From: Cryptomeria japonica
Lineage: Eukaryota > Streptophyta > Pinopsida > Cupressales > Cupressaceae
NCBI RefSeq assembly: GCF_030272615.1
Contig: NC_081415.1
Span: 626,199,740 to 626,263,739, forward strand
DNA: 64,000 nucleotides
Direction: 5' to 3'
Shown: positions 1-11,124 of the stretch, one piece after another
Numbering within the stretch: position 1 is the first letter of the stretch
Layout: every line of letters begins with the position of its first letter
Notes under the pieces: model-generated
Told to the model about the DNA's origin: nothing
What the model saw: the letters and a program-made list of their open reading frames with translations, nothing else
Database searches by the model: none
Made by a program: the position numbers and the translations under genes

Positions 1-1289
1 TCTCAAGCCTTTAATGGTTTCCCTTAAAATCTTCAAACTTAATGGCTTCCTTCTAGAGTCTTCTTAAGCCTTTAAAGGTTTCCCTTAAAATCTTCAAGCA
101 TTTAAATGCTTTATCTTGCTTTTTTCTCATGTAAATAAATTAAGATTTATTTAAATCCAAAATTCACATTCACATTTAAATAAATTAATGTTTATTTGAA
201 TATCTACCCAAATGCAAATTACACCATTTAATTGAAATAAATGATTTTATTTTAATTGAAAATCCCAAAATTCCTCCCACTTGCATTCTCCTACAAAATC
301 CACTTGCATGTCTAAACCCCCTTCTAGATTCTTCTAACCCCTTCCTAATTAGCCTAATCCATCCCCTAAATATTGTCACATTCCTAAGCAATTTGGAGTC
401 ACTTCTCAAAGCCCTCAAAGTCTTCAATAACCATTAAAGGCTTTATGTCTTCAAATGGTTAACCTCTAAAGTCTTCTAAACCATTAAAGGCTCTTACATA
501 ACCATTTATGGTTAACTCACCTTTTACCTTTGGTTAGAGACTTTCCTCTAACTTAACCATCCTTTTGACTCATGGGTCTCTTCAAAGCATTTATTTCTTT
601 GACTAAGGTAACCATTTAACCCTTGCACATTCATTTATCCCTTGGATAAAAGGAATATCCATTAACCTAACCCTAAACCAACCCCCTAGGATAACCATCA
701 TGTCCCCTCAAGCATTTAATGCTCCTTATCTCTCCTCTCAAGCCTCCTCATGGTGACACTTGTCAACATGGGATTGGGTTGAAAGTGTCACATGGATTGA
801 ATATCTTTCAATCCTAACCCTTGTTAAGATTGCTCAATCTTAACCCTTCATTTCCCCATTTCTTCTATAAATAGAACCCTTCTCCTCAAACAAAGAAGGA
901 AGCATTAGATTATTGTTGTTATACTGGTATTAGCATAGAGTTTTTTTCATAGCATCACTATCTACACTTGCATAGGATTTTCTTATCATATTCAACCATC
1001 TTCAATCTCCATATGGCATCCATGGCTAGTGCTAAAAGCTGAGAGCTACACTCATGTGGAACTTGGAGAGGAAAGGAACAAGGGAGGAGCAACTATGAGC
1101 ATCTTGATTAGCATTTGGAGGAGTATAGTTTATCTATTCTATGTTTGTATGCTTTCTATTTCATACTTAATATCTCTCTTGATATGCCTGTTTAGGATAA
1201 TCTTTTGTTGCTAACACTAACGTTTGTTTCTTGTGCTCTTGTGTGTGTTGTCATTAAATAGATTTTCTAATCCTTTTTGTAGAGCATCA
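1..1289 (+). repeat. 5' LTR of the Tat-type gypsy element (partial)
   Basis: Matches 14152-15439 nearly base for base with scattered substitutions and one single-base indel near 135. It ends in ..AGAGCATCA, directly before the internal region. The first ~513 bases of the LTR are outside the window. Confidence 0.93.
866..873 (+). promoter_or_regulatory. TATA box of the 5' LTR
   Basis: TATAAATA in an AT-poor context (preceded by a C/T-rich stretch), repeated at the matching position 15016-15023 in the 3' LTR. It is the best candidate for the U3/R promoter of the element. Transcript start is not mapped. Confidence 0.7.
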
Positions 1290-1290
1290 T

Positions 1291-1310
1291 TTGGTGAACC
1301 CAACGTGAAT
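1291..1310 (+). other. candidate primer-binding site of the gypsy element
   Basis: Immediately after the LTR end comes TTGGTGAACCCAACGTG, with TGG two bases into the internal region as expected for a tRNA 3'-CCA primer. I could not assign the tRNA with certainty, so this is a positional call. Confidence 0.5.
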
Positions 1311-3898
1311 CCAACACAAGATTTCTCTACAAAACTACTAACTTTTTTTGTTTAAATTGCCACACAGTTGCGCTTTACTGCTTTCATGTTAAATAGCGCT
1401 TCTTTGTTTACACAGAGTGAAGTTATTGTAACAGAGAGTTGTAATATTTTTTTATTGTAACAAAAAATCAAAACCTAGGCTTGTAGAAGCCCACCAATAC
1501 CTCATTTTATTTTATTTTTTGGACTAATTGTTTGTTTGTTTATGCAGGATTGGAGGAGTTAGATTAGAAAGCATTGAATTCTTTCTTTCACTTTGTTTTC
1601 AAAGTTGGATTACAACAAATTCATTGTTTCTTTTGGCTTAAAAATTGAACCTCACATTTTCATTTTGGATCATAAAAAGAATCACATTTTTAGTTTTGGT
1701 TTGTAAAAAGAACCCCACTTGCAAATTAAAAAGGAATGACAAACTTCAAATTTTATTTGCAAGTTAGGAACAATCTTTATTTTGGTGTTTAAAATCAACA
1801 ACACAACTTTCATTTCTTGTATCAACTTAAGGAAATTCACAATCAACATTTCATTTTGGGGCCAACTAAAAAGAACAAGCCATTTTTTTTCTTCAAAGTT
1901 CAAAAGTGATTTTACTTCAAGCAAAAACATGTTTTTCAATTCAGTTGACCAGGATTTCAAGTTCCTAGTTTACAACACATTTTGCCTTTGAAAGTTAAAA
2001 AGAACATCATGATTGTTGGAGCAAAATCTCTAAATAGTTAGATCACATTGCAATGAAAATCAGTTAAAAAGAACAAGTGTGTTTCCTGTTTGGCACACTT
2101 GTGCAAAATTTGTCGAGTGGTCCTACTTCTAACACACACTATCCTCTCCCTTGGCTTTATGGTCCTAGGTGCAAGAGAAAAGTGTTAGTAACACTCATAT
2201 TTTATATTTTTAAGAGAGGCCTTCCAAGAGACACATCACTCTTGGGAATGACCTCGCACGGTAAATCCTTCGAGCCGCTATAGAAATCAGGTGTGAGTGA
2301 AAGCTATAACCTTGGGTATAGTTGTTCCTACAATGTAACTTGTCGAAAGGACAAATGGGCCCCACCACAAGTTACAAGGCTCTTAAGTGAGTCACTGCAT
2401 AATGAACTTATGTCCAAAAACATCAAAAATTACTAAACACCTTTATGTAGTAGCCCACCCATTCTATTGATTGAGGATATTTGTGATAAATTCAGTGCAA
2501 GAGCATAGATGGTTTTGCTCCCAAGATACTCACCATACATATTTCCTTGAGTAGAAACATAGCTTTTTGAAAAGTTACTTGTAGCCCGATAAAAGTGGTG
2601 ACTCCCCCATCATAGGGATCATCTATATGTTATGCTTGTGCAAGACTTAGTATATCACATCCTTACCTGCCACGGCAGTATTCATAAGGTATGTAGTACC
2701 AAAGTTGAAGAAATATCAAGATGTGGGCTGAAATTATCGCAACTGGCCATTTGACCTTAGGGATAAAGAGTGTTTGAAGTGTCTTTGTTTTGTGTCAAAC
2801 CAGTACAAATTGAGCCGACTTCAGGCTTTGGAAAAACACCTAAAATACATTTAAAGGAAAGGGTCATAAAAGGTCCAAAGATTGGATTGATCTAGACCCA
2901 CACCTATTTGTGCCTTTTGAGGCAACATTCTTGTGTTTGTGTACTTGCTTTGTTTTTTTGTCAAAGAAACATCATAAAATCCAAAATTCAAAACAAGTAT
3001 TCATCCAACACAAATATTTTTCAAAAACCAAAAGATCAAAAACAAAGAGCAAAAGAAAAGTATCAAATTATATGACCATTCTTCACATCTTGAGAAAGAA
3101 GAATCTTCATCAACACATCAACTTGAAGATAAGGCCATTAATCTCAAAGGCTTTAATCAAAAGGAGGAAATTCTTCTATCTAAAATAGCCAAATCTTTAT
3201 CTCTCATAGAGCTTTTCTATGTCACATGCGTCTTTATCTTCAAGGAAAATCAAACGAATTTGATCAAGAGTCATTAAATCGCTAATCTTTTATGCAATAT
3301 AGAGCTTTGAGTTATCACAAAAACAAAGGAGGCAAGATCAATCCTGACTTCTTTCCAGACATTTGCATCACATATAACGTAGCTCGGGAAGAACCACCAA
3401 CTCCCGAAAGAGAAGAAGAAGAATTTTTCCCATATGTGACACAAAGCTTTTATTGAAGTTAAAACATTTCATTCATTATCACATTCACATCACATCAAAT
3501 CCATTCCAACTCTCAAAACATTAAAGAGGTTTTTATCCTAAGTTCTATTTTCGATATTGCTTGAATCCAATACAACACATCACTTTTTAGAGTGTCTCTA
3601 CATCTAGGATAAACTCATCCTACGAGGCATTTCTACGTAGGTTAAAACTAGTCTATGAGTGCAATCCTCTCATTACTAGGTAGTTGAGTCTATAATACAT
3701 CTCAGATTTCTCTAAACCTTATCACATCAAACTTTGTCAATCAAACACAACAAGCAAATCAAGAAGAAAAGTTTGGTCACATCTACCTCTAAAGTGCTCG
3801 AGATCTGTATGCAAAACATTTCACCAACCATAAATCTCTCATTTCATCAACAACTCATCATCATTTTCACCCAGCTTCAACAAAAACTTGTAAACAAA
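1311..3898 (+). other. long untranslated leader of the gypsy element
   Basis: No supported gene. AT-rich sequence between primer-binding site and gag, about 2.6 kb. Tat-type elements commonly have a long leader, sometimes with an extra ORF. A 92-codon lysine-rich frame at 2910-3188 exists but shows no recognisable domain and is not called. Confidence 0.6.
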
Positions 3899-5530
3899 AT
3901 GGCTCATACCAGGTCACTGTCTAGACAATAAGAAATTGAAGAGGAAGAGGAGGAAAATATCAATGAATTCCAATAAACCCTTGGAGGAAACGTAAATGAT
4001 GACAATCCAGGCACTCCTACTCCCACGGCAATAGAAAGGGTGCAACACAACCCTCTCTTTAATAGACTTTTTAATGAGATACTCAAGAGTAATGTTGATG
4101 CTCACTTTTTAAAACTTGCTCAAGAAGGAGCCAAACTCCCCTCTGACTTTGACCTTGCACAACTAAGACAAGCATGAGAATGTCAAATTCATAATGAGGA
4201 TGAAAGAGGTTGAGAGAACATTAGATACAACTTTCATCAAGGTAATCCTCCTCCTCCTCCTCCTCCTCCTCCAAGTGAAATAGACATGTTGCGGCAACAA
4301 GTCAAAAATATCGCCCAACAACTTCATAGTGGTGTAAAAACAAATCAATTCTCACTCAATGACAATTGTCCCTATCCCTTTGATAGGAATCTTCATATGC
4401 CACCTTTTCCACGAGGGTTCGAAACACCCAAGTTTGAAAAATATAGAGGAAAAGGTGATCCTTGTGATCATATCAGATAATTCCATTCAGCTTGCCTCAA
4501 AGTGGCATACGAGGATACATACCTAATGTGACTTTTTCCCCAAATCTTGGGAGGAACAACCACATCATGGTTTTTCCAATTACCAGGTGGCATTAGGACA
4601 TTTGAAGAACTCATCCAGAAATTCTTGGCACATTACTCTCACAACATTGAACGTGATATCACCATGGCTGATCTATGTAACACTAAACAAAAACTAGGTG
4701 AACTATTCTCAGTCTTTCTACAATGATGGTGTCAAATGTCTAGCAGATGTTCTCTTCAGTTACCTAAACAAGAACTAGTGGAAATTTTTATTTCCAGCTT
4801 AAACGAAGAAATGGAATTTCACCTGGACGTTAAAGACACAGACTCTTTCAATGACATGATCACCAAAGGCTTAAAATGTGAATGGGCTCTCATCAAAAAA
4901 GGGCTTATCAAGATATATAATGAACCAAAGGATGGCCCTCGCCCACATTTCAATAGTGACAAACCAAGCTTCTAGAACAAAAACAAAAATGTTGTCAACG
5001 ACAGGGTTGTGGATGCAAGAACTATCAAAAGTGCACAACCTATTGTTCGATTTGCAGGATAGAATCCCCCACCTCAGACTAACACAGTTTCTCCTCCAAA
5101 TCAAGGCCGCATCACATCTCAAGATGAACCCAGACTGTGTCAACAAAAACCAAAGCGAACATACACTCCCTTAGGGGAACCCATCGAAACAGTATTATGT
5201 CAACTGGTTTCTCAAAATCTGGTAACCTTATCCAAAACATCAAATTATGAACCTCAAGTCAAACCTTCATGGTGGAGGGATACTGAACATTGCAATTTCT
5301 ATCAAGGGAAGGGACATAAGACAAGCAATTGTCACAAATTGAAAGATCTTATTCAGGATCTTATTGACCGAGGTGAAATCGAAATCAAAGGACATGACCC
5401 AAAGACAACAAACAATGATCATCTCATGTTTAAAATCCACTTCCATCACCAGATCAAAGGGGTCCTTTTACTTCAGGGAGAAACACAGATACCACCAATT
5501 ATATGCAAGCCGCGTATAATTATACTGTGA
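3899..5530 (+). pseudogene. gag of the Tat-type gypsy element, stop-ridden
   Basis: The capsid/nucleocapsid gene of the gypsy element. The start is chosen at MAHTRS (3899), after which an acidic stretch and a poly-proline run (from a CCT repeat) lead into a gypsy capsid region containing FPRGFETPKFEKYRGKGDP near 4410-4460, typical of plant gypsy Gag. A zinc-knuckle-like motif, C-x2-Y-x4-H-x4-C, lies at 5291-5332; plant gypsy Gags of this type commonly carry a non-canonical second ligand here. The frame is broken by numerous stops (for example at 3929-3931 and 4972-4974) and by frame changes. The protein cannot be made from this copy. Confidence 0.85.
4247..4272 (+). repeat. CCT trinucleotide microsatellite
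   Basis: Eight to nine CCT units in the gag frame, coding for consecutive prolines. Confidence 0.9.
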
Positions 5531-5681
5531 ATCACCTATATGATGCCAATGAACAAATTGCAACTATAACCCTCAAATTAAAAATCCCAGCTCCACTTGC
5601 AATCTTGTTACACGTCGCAGCAAGATTACCATAAAGGCATCTCCACAAGGCACCCCACCTATCCTAAAGTAGTATAACTTT

Positions 5682-6230
5682 GTGGAACAGTTAGACAAAA
5701 TGTCTACACTGATATCTATCTTAGAGCTATTGTGCCTATCTCCATCCCATAAAACAATCTTGGATCAAGCTCTCCAAGAGGCATCAGTACCTGCAAACCT
5801 AAATACAGATCAGTTCCTAGCCATGGTTGGAAATCTAAGATCATCACCTTGTCTCACTTTCTTGGAAAGTGACAACTCCTCCTTCCAGCAACCTCATAAC
5901 ACCTCACTCCATATTGAAGGGTTTATCAACCAGCATAGGATCAAGCAAGTCTTGATCGACAATGGAGCAGACCTGAATATCTATACTCTACAATTAGTCA
6001 CAGCTTTGGGATATGCAATAGAATCAGTGGATCCCCGCAAGAAGATCACAATCAAAGCCTATGATGATGTTGAATGTTCATCCAAAGGAGCTATGGTACT
6101 ACCAATCCGTGTGGGCCCTATGGTGAAACACATTATCTGTCAAGTTCTGGACCTTCCTCTGCCATACAATCTATTGTTAGGAAGACCTTGGATACATGCC
6201 ATGCAATCCGTTCCATCCACCTACCATTAG
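5682..6230 (+). pseudogene. aspartic protease region of the gypsy pol
   Basis: A 182-codon open frame holding a retropepsin-like domain. The catalytic region reads VLIDNGADLNIYTL near 5950-5990, the D-N-G-A/S variant seen in some plant gypsy proteases. It is followed by the flap-side stretch and the conserved LLGRPWIHAM near 6173-6210, the usual C-terminal protease block. It would cut Gag-Pol in the virus-like particle. The frame closes with a stop just after the LGRPW block, where intact relatives continue. Confidence 0.85.
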
Positions 6231-6629
6231 TGTATCAAGTTCCCACATAATGGTGTAGAAATTACAATGCTGGGCAATGCAAACCCCTTTGCATATTGTC
6301 ATAATATCAGTCATCAACCAGAGATTACCATTCCTAACAATAGAGAAGCCATCTCCTCCACATCATACATAAGTCCAGCCTCTCTTTCCAGTTCAAACAC
6401 CACTATACCCAAGCAACAAAAGCTCAAGATGAAAATAGCAGAGGAAGGTCCTGGGGAATACAATTTGAACCAACTCTTTTGTGTTGGACAAATGGCCACT
6501 TCTCCTAGAACACATGGTAAACCTCAACGGTTACTTCAAACACCACTGATCAAGCCAGCATGTACTTTGATGCCTTTCATCCTGGGAAAGAGTCAAGAAG
6601 AAGAGACCAGACATGAGGACTTAACATAA

Positions 6630-6860
6630 TGGATCTATAAAGATCCCATCACCACCAATATTCCGCAAGCTAAGCTTCCCACATATCAGTATGGCAAAGG
6701 CCTTCTCATTATGCAAAGAATGGGTTACGATGGTCAGAGTGCTTTGGGACCTTGCAAGCAAGGATGACATGAACCACTGTAGCCAGAATTAAAGCCTAAG
6801 GATAATACAGGCCTAGGCTTTCAAAAGGAGATCCTTCCTAAGCTAAGATTTAAAGGAAAA
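6630..6860 (+). pseudogene. G-patch domain remnant in gypsy pol
   Basis: Between protease and RT the translation shows the G-patch pattern: YGKGLLIMQRMGYDGQSALG, then a glycine with a stop, then EPL, then a lysine-rich stretch and GLGF. G-patch domains bind nucleic acid or DEAH helicases and are known downstream of the protease in some plant gypsy elements and animal retroviruses. Two stops interrupt it here. Confidence 0.75.
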
Positions 6861-6902
6861 CCCAGCAAACCTCTATATCATCCTATTACAAAGAGGTCAC
6901 CT

Positions 6903-7787
6903 TTGATTATAAAAGCAACATCAAAGGCCATAGCAACTCCACCTGTGAGGCTAAAAATCCCAACACAACCACCTACAATACCCATCCTCCCACCAATCAG
7001 ACCAGCGATCCCACCAGCAGCAGCAATAACATCAATAGCACCATTAGCAGCAACAACTGTATCAGAATTCCCAGTAGTATTGACAACACCAGCAGTTCCG
7101 GTAGAAGCCACAAAGTCAACACTACTGATACTCCCCGTATCAGATGCATTGATCCCCATAATCCTTCCTACAGCACCGATTATTTCATCTACACAGGTAC
7201 ATCAACCAATCACACCTACAGTGTTTAACTCAAAGGACATCCCAGTATGGTATAGTAATCGGATACTGGAAAGTGACTCAGAGACCGACTCACATGAATG
7301 GGAATTTGATTCCATCCAGCTTGATACTTCAGATGAGGAAAACACATCACTACCTCCACCCTGCAAAGACATCCCTATTTACGGAGAAGCACAGATAAAG
7401 ACCTCTTGGGTTCCTAAGCTGGAAACTTCTTCCACATACCCTACGTCCCATCCTACGCCTAATTCTGACAGGGAGAGTACCATCAATGACCTTCACCACA
7501 ACGTCTTAACCCTCATTGACACATCTAACGAACTTAACCTAAACGATGAGGTAATGCCCATTATTCATCCTGAACTCATCGAATGGAACCAACATAATCC
7601 CCCATGTCTTGACCATTTCCAAAATGATGAGGCGATCATTGACTTTTTGGAACTACGGGATAACATACCAAGCGGAGATCACAAAGTTGGAATTTCCATA
7701 GAACTTAATAGCGCGGCATACTTTGAGGCGGATGCAAAACCTTTCAGCTGCAAAAATATGGATCTTCCAGTGAAAACCACACTGTAG
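6903..7787 (+). pseudogene. low-complexity linker between protease and RT
   Basis: An open stretch of 294 codons. The first ~100 residues are rich in proline, alanine, threonine and isoleucine. The rest is acidic and serine-rich (for example SDSETDSHEWEFDSIQLD). It has no recognised fold. It fits the disordered spacer that Tat-type polyproteins carry between protease and reverse transcriptase. The reverse-strand frame over the same place is a shadow of its simple composition. Confidence 0.7.
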
Positions 7788-7849
7788 CACTGCTTGATCC
7801 CATAAAAGTAAAAAGAAAGAGTGTATCCAATGGTGAAAACCTCTCTGAG

Positions 7850-8796
7850 GTGTCTGAGGATGAAAAGTTTGACATCCTCCCCTCTAATACACAGCAGGAA
7901 CAATCAACGATTCTCATCGAGGAAACAAAAGAATACAACGTGGGGACTCCTGAAACTCCTCACCACATACATCTGGCATCTCTTTTGACTTCAGAGGAAC
8001 AACCCAAGTTTGTTGAATTCTTCCAAAAACACTAGATCAACTTTGCATGGTCATATGCAGACATGCCTGGTCTTGATCTGGATTTAGTCATGCATCACCT
8101 CACCGTAGCAAAAGGAGCCAAGCCTGTTAAACAGAAACTTCACAAGATGCATCCCCAGATCGCAGTACTAGTCAAAGCAGAACTTTAAAAACTCCTAGAT
8201 GTTGGTTTCATTCGACCAATTGATTATGCAGATTGGATATCCAACATTGTGCCCGTCGGCAAACCAAATGGGGGCATCTGTATCTGTACTAACTTCAAAG
8301 ATCTGAACAAAGCATGTCCTAAAGATGACTTCCCCCTACCTAACATTGACATCATAGTGGATCTAACAGTAGGACATGCCATCAACATAAGACAGACTTA
8401 ACATGCCCATGGGGCACATACTGATGGAATGTAATGCCTTTCGGTCTCAAGAATGCAGGAGTGACCTATCAACAAGCAATGACGATCATCTTCCATGATA
8501 TGATGCATACTATAATGGAAGATTATGTTGATGACTTACTGGCAAAATTACTCACAACAGCAGGTCATCTGGAAATATTAGCTAAAATCTTTGATAGACT
8601 GGAACAATATCATGTTCGACTCAACCCAAAGAAATGTGTCTTTGGAGTAACCTCGGGGAAGCTTCTAGGATACATTGTCTCAAGCAAAGGTCAAAGCAAT
8701 CATGGACATGCCACCTCCAAAGAACATCAGTCAGCTAAGGACATTACAAGGACAACTTCAATCTATCTGAAGATTCATTGCACAACTGGCAGATAA
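7850..8796 (+). pseudogene. reverse transcriptase of the gypsy element, with internal deletion
   Basis: The RT fingers and palm can be followed from about 8038: the W-x-Y-x-DMPGLD lead-in, the KPNGGICICTNFKDLNKACPKD block near 8261-8325, then MPFGLKNAGVTYQQAM (from 8434) and the catalytic YVDDLL near 8524-8541. The block that should lie between DFPLPNID and MPFGLKN, including the first catalytic aspartate (FMDG-type motif), is missing: about 30 residues are lost near 8370-8410. Stops occur at 8033-8035, near 8187 and near 8399. This RT cannot polymerise. Confidence 0.9.
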
Positions 8797-9330
8797 GTGT
8801 CACCCATTTACACACCTATTACACAAGAATATCCGCTTTCAGTGGGATGCCAAATGCCAGAAAGCATTCCAAATGCTTGAAGACTATCTCATGAATACAC
8901 CATTGCTGATCCCATCAGATCCGAGCAGACCTCTGTTACTTTATATATCAGCAACAAATACAGCATTGGGAGTGCTACTAGCTCAACACAATGCAGAAGG
9001 GAAAGAGTGTGTTGTTTACTATATCTCTCGCACACTAGTTGGCTATGAACTCAATTATACACCTATTGAGTGAGCTTGCCTAGCAGTAATCTTGGCAGCC
9101 ACTAAACTAAGGCACTATCTATTAACACACAAGGTATAACTCATTGCGAAGATTGATCCACTCAAATACTTACTCAGTAAAGCAGCATTGATAGGCCACT
9201 TGGCCAAATGAGTGATGATTCTCAGTGAATTTGACATCGAGTATGTGGACCGTAAAGCTATCAAAGGACAAGTCATTGCATATCAGTTGGCCGATGCACC
9301 ACTCATAGGTGATCATCCTCTCATTTCCAA
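8797..9330 (+). pseudogene. first RNase H / RT connection of the gypsy element
   Basis: Continues the polyprotein: thumb/connection, then LLYISATNTALGVLLAQH near 8935-8990 and VVYYISRTL, the standard gypsy RNase H start. It is broken by stops at 9071-9073 and near 9137. The canonical catalytic DAS of this RNase H reads ISATN here, that is, the aspartate is not present, as is usual for the degenerate first RNase H of dual-RH elements. Confidence 0.8.
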
Positions 9331-9349
9331 TTTTCTAGATGAAGAGATA

Positions 9350-9760
9350 TTCATGATCACAACAACACAACCATGGAAACTATATTTTGATGGTTCATAC
9401 ACTAGGGATGGCTTGGGCACAAGCATTCTGTTAATCACACCTCGAGGTGATAGCATCCCAAAGTCTTACAGGCTCACATTTCCATGCACAAACAACATAG
9501 CAGAGTATGAAGCCTTGATCACAGGACTCGGGCTAGTCATACAATGAAAGTTACAAGAACTACAAGTATATGGTGACTCCCAACTGGTCATTCGACAAGC
9601 AACTGATGAATATCAGACTAAAGATGATAAACTCATGCTGTACAAACAAATGGTGGACAAAGTAAAGGCATCATTCACTACTATCACCTTTGAGCAGATA
9701 CCAAGAGATCAGAATCGAGCTGCTAACGCTATAGCTACCATTGCATCTCTCCTAGATCTT
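9350..9760 (+). pseudogene. second (archaeal-type) RNase H of the gypsy element
   Basis: Shows the full set of RNase H acidic motifs: YFDGS near 9391, NIAEYEALITGLG near 9495-9533, the YGDSQLV block near 9569-9590, and RDQNRAANAIA near 9707-9735. The extra RNase H after the RT-linked one is the hallmark of the Tat clade of Ty3/gypsy. A single TGA at 9545-9547 interrupts it. Confidence 0.88.
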
Positions 9761-9769
9761 CCAGAGAAT

Positions 9770-11124
9770 TCAACACGCTACGAGTTCTTGGTAGAACAAC
9801 TTTGGATCCCCGCTTATGATATCCCCAAAACTGAGATGATATGTCACCTTATCGGTTTTGAATCCCCATGGTATGGTGAGTTCTACACCTATCTCCGCGA
9901 TCACACACTTCCTCCTAACCAATCGAATAACCAACGTAAAACCTTCATTCACCAAACTGCTCGATATACCATTATTGTTGACACCCTATACCGACGCATT
10001 CTTGATGGTACTCTCCTTCGATGTTTGGAACAGGATGAGATAACAAAGGCCTTGGAAGAGGTACATGAAGGAATTTGTGGAACTCATGCAAGTGGCCCAT
10101 CACTAGCCAAGAAGATCATACGAGCTGGATACTATTGGCCATCCATGGAAAAAGACTCATACTACTTTGCCAGAAAGTGCAAGAAATGCCAAGTTCATGG
10201 TGACCTGATACATGCACCAGCACAAGAATTGCAACCAATCACAACACCATGGCCTTTTTTTCAATGGGGCCTTGACCTTGTGGGTAAAATTCATCCATCT
10301 TCATCCAACGATCACAAATTCATTATTACCACCACCAAATACTTCACAAAGTGGATCGAAGTTGTTCCACTTACCCAAGTCACCAGCAAGAAGATCGCCT
10401 CATTCATCCTTAATTACATCATCTATCGGTATGGTGTACCCATGTCCATCATCACAGATAACGGTCTTCCTTTCAAAAATCAGGATGTCAGTGAACTCTG
10501 TGAGAAATTTCACATCCAACACCACTTTCCACTCCCTATTACCCACAAGGCAATGGTCAAGCTGAAATATCAAACAAGAACATATTAAGAATCCTCAAGA
10601 AGACAGTCAATGATGTCGGTTGTGATTGGCACATTCAATTGAATCCAGCACTATGGGCATATCAAACTAGTATTCGAACCCCTAAAGGTGCAACTCCCTA
10701 CTCACTGGTCTATGGTGCAGAAGCTATCTTACCTATTGAGGTCGATATACCATCTCTTCAAGTTTCATTACATAATCTCATTGATGATGAAGCATACAGA
10801 GTATCCCATCTCCAAGACTTAGAGCTGCTTGATGAGAAACGACAAGCTACATACAATCACCTCAAACCCTATCAGCAGTGCATGAGCAAAAGCTATAATC
10901 ATTGGGTTAGACCTCGTACTTTTGAGGTAGGTGATCTTGTTCTTCGAGAGAATCCTCATAACCAACCAAACCACGAACATCGGGGAAAGTTTGAATCAAA
11001 TTGGTTGGGTCCATATGTTGTCATTGTTGTATTTGGGTCCAGGGCATATCAGTTGGCTACATCTGAAAGCAAACCACTAGCAGATCCGATCAACAGCATG
11101 CACCTTAAAAAAAATTATACATAA
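9770..11124 (+). pseudogene. integrase of the gypsy element
   Basis: The N-terminal HHCC zinc-binding region (HEGICGTHASG ... KCKKCQ) is near 10063-10195. The core follows with D in GLDLVG (~10270), D in ITDNG (~10456) and E in GQAE (10564-10566), spanning two frames. A one-base shift near 10530-10545 moves the reading frame, and the rest continues to 11124 with the GATPYSLVYGAEA block and a C-terminal GPYVV domain. There is no chromodomain. It would insert element cDNA into the host chromosome if intact. Confidence 0.9.

Noticed and set aside
185..427. 80-codon minus-strand frame repeated at 14335-14577
   Set aside because: It is repeated only because it lies in both LTRs. No domain, and on the opposite strand to the element.
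6878..7159. 93-codon minus-strand frame rich in Gly, Ala and Val
   Set aside because: Shadow of the Pro/Thr/Ala-rich linker on the + strand.
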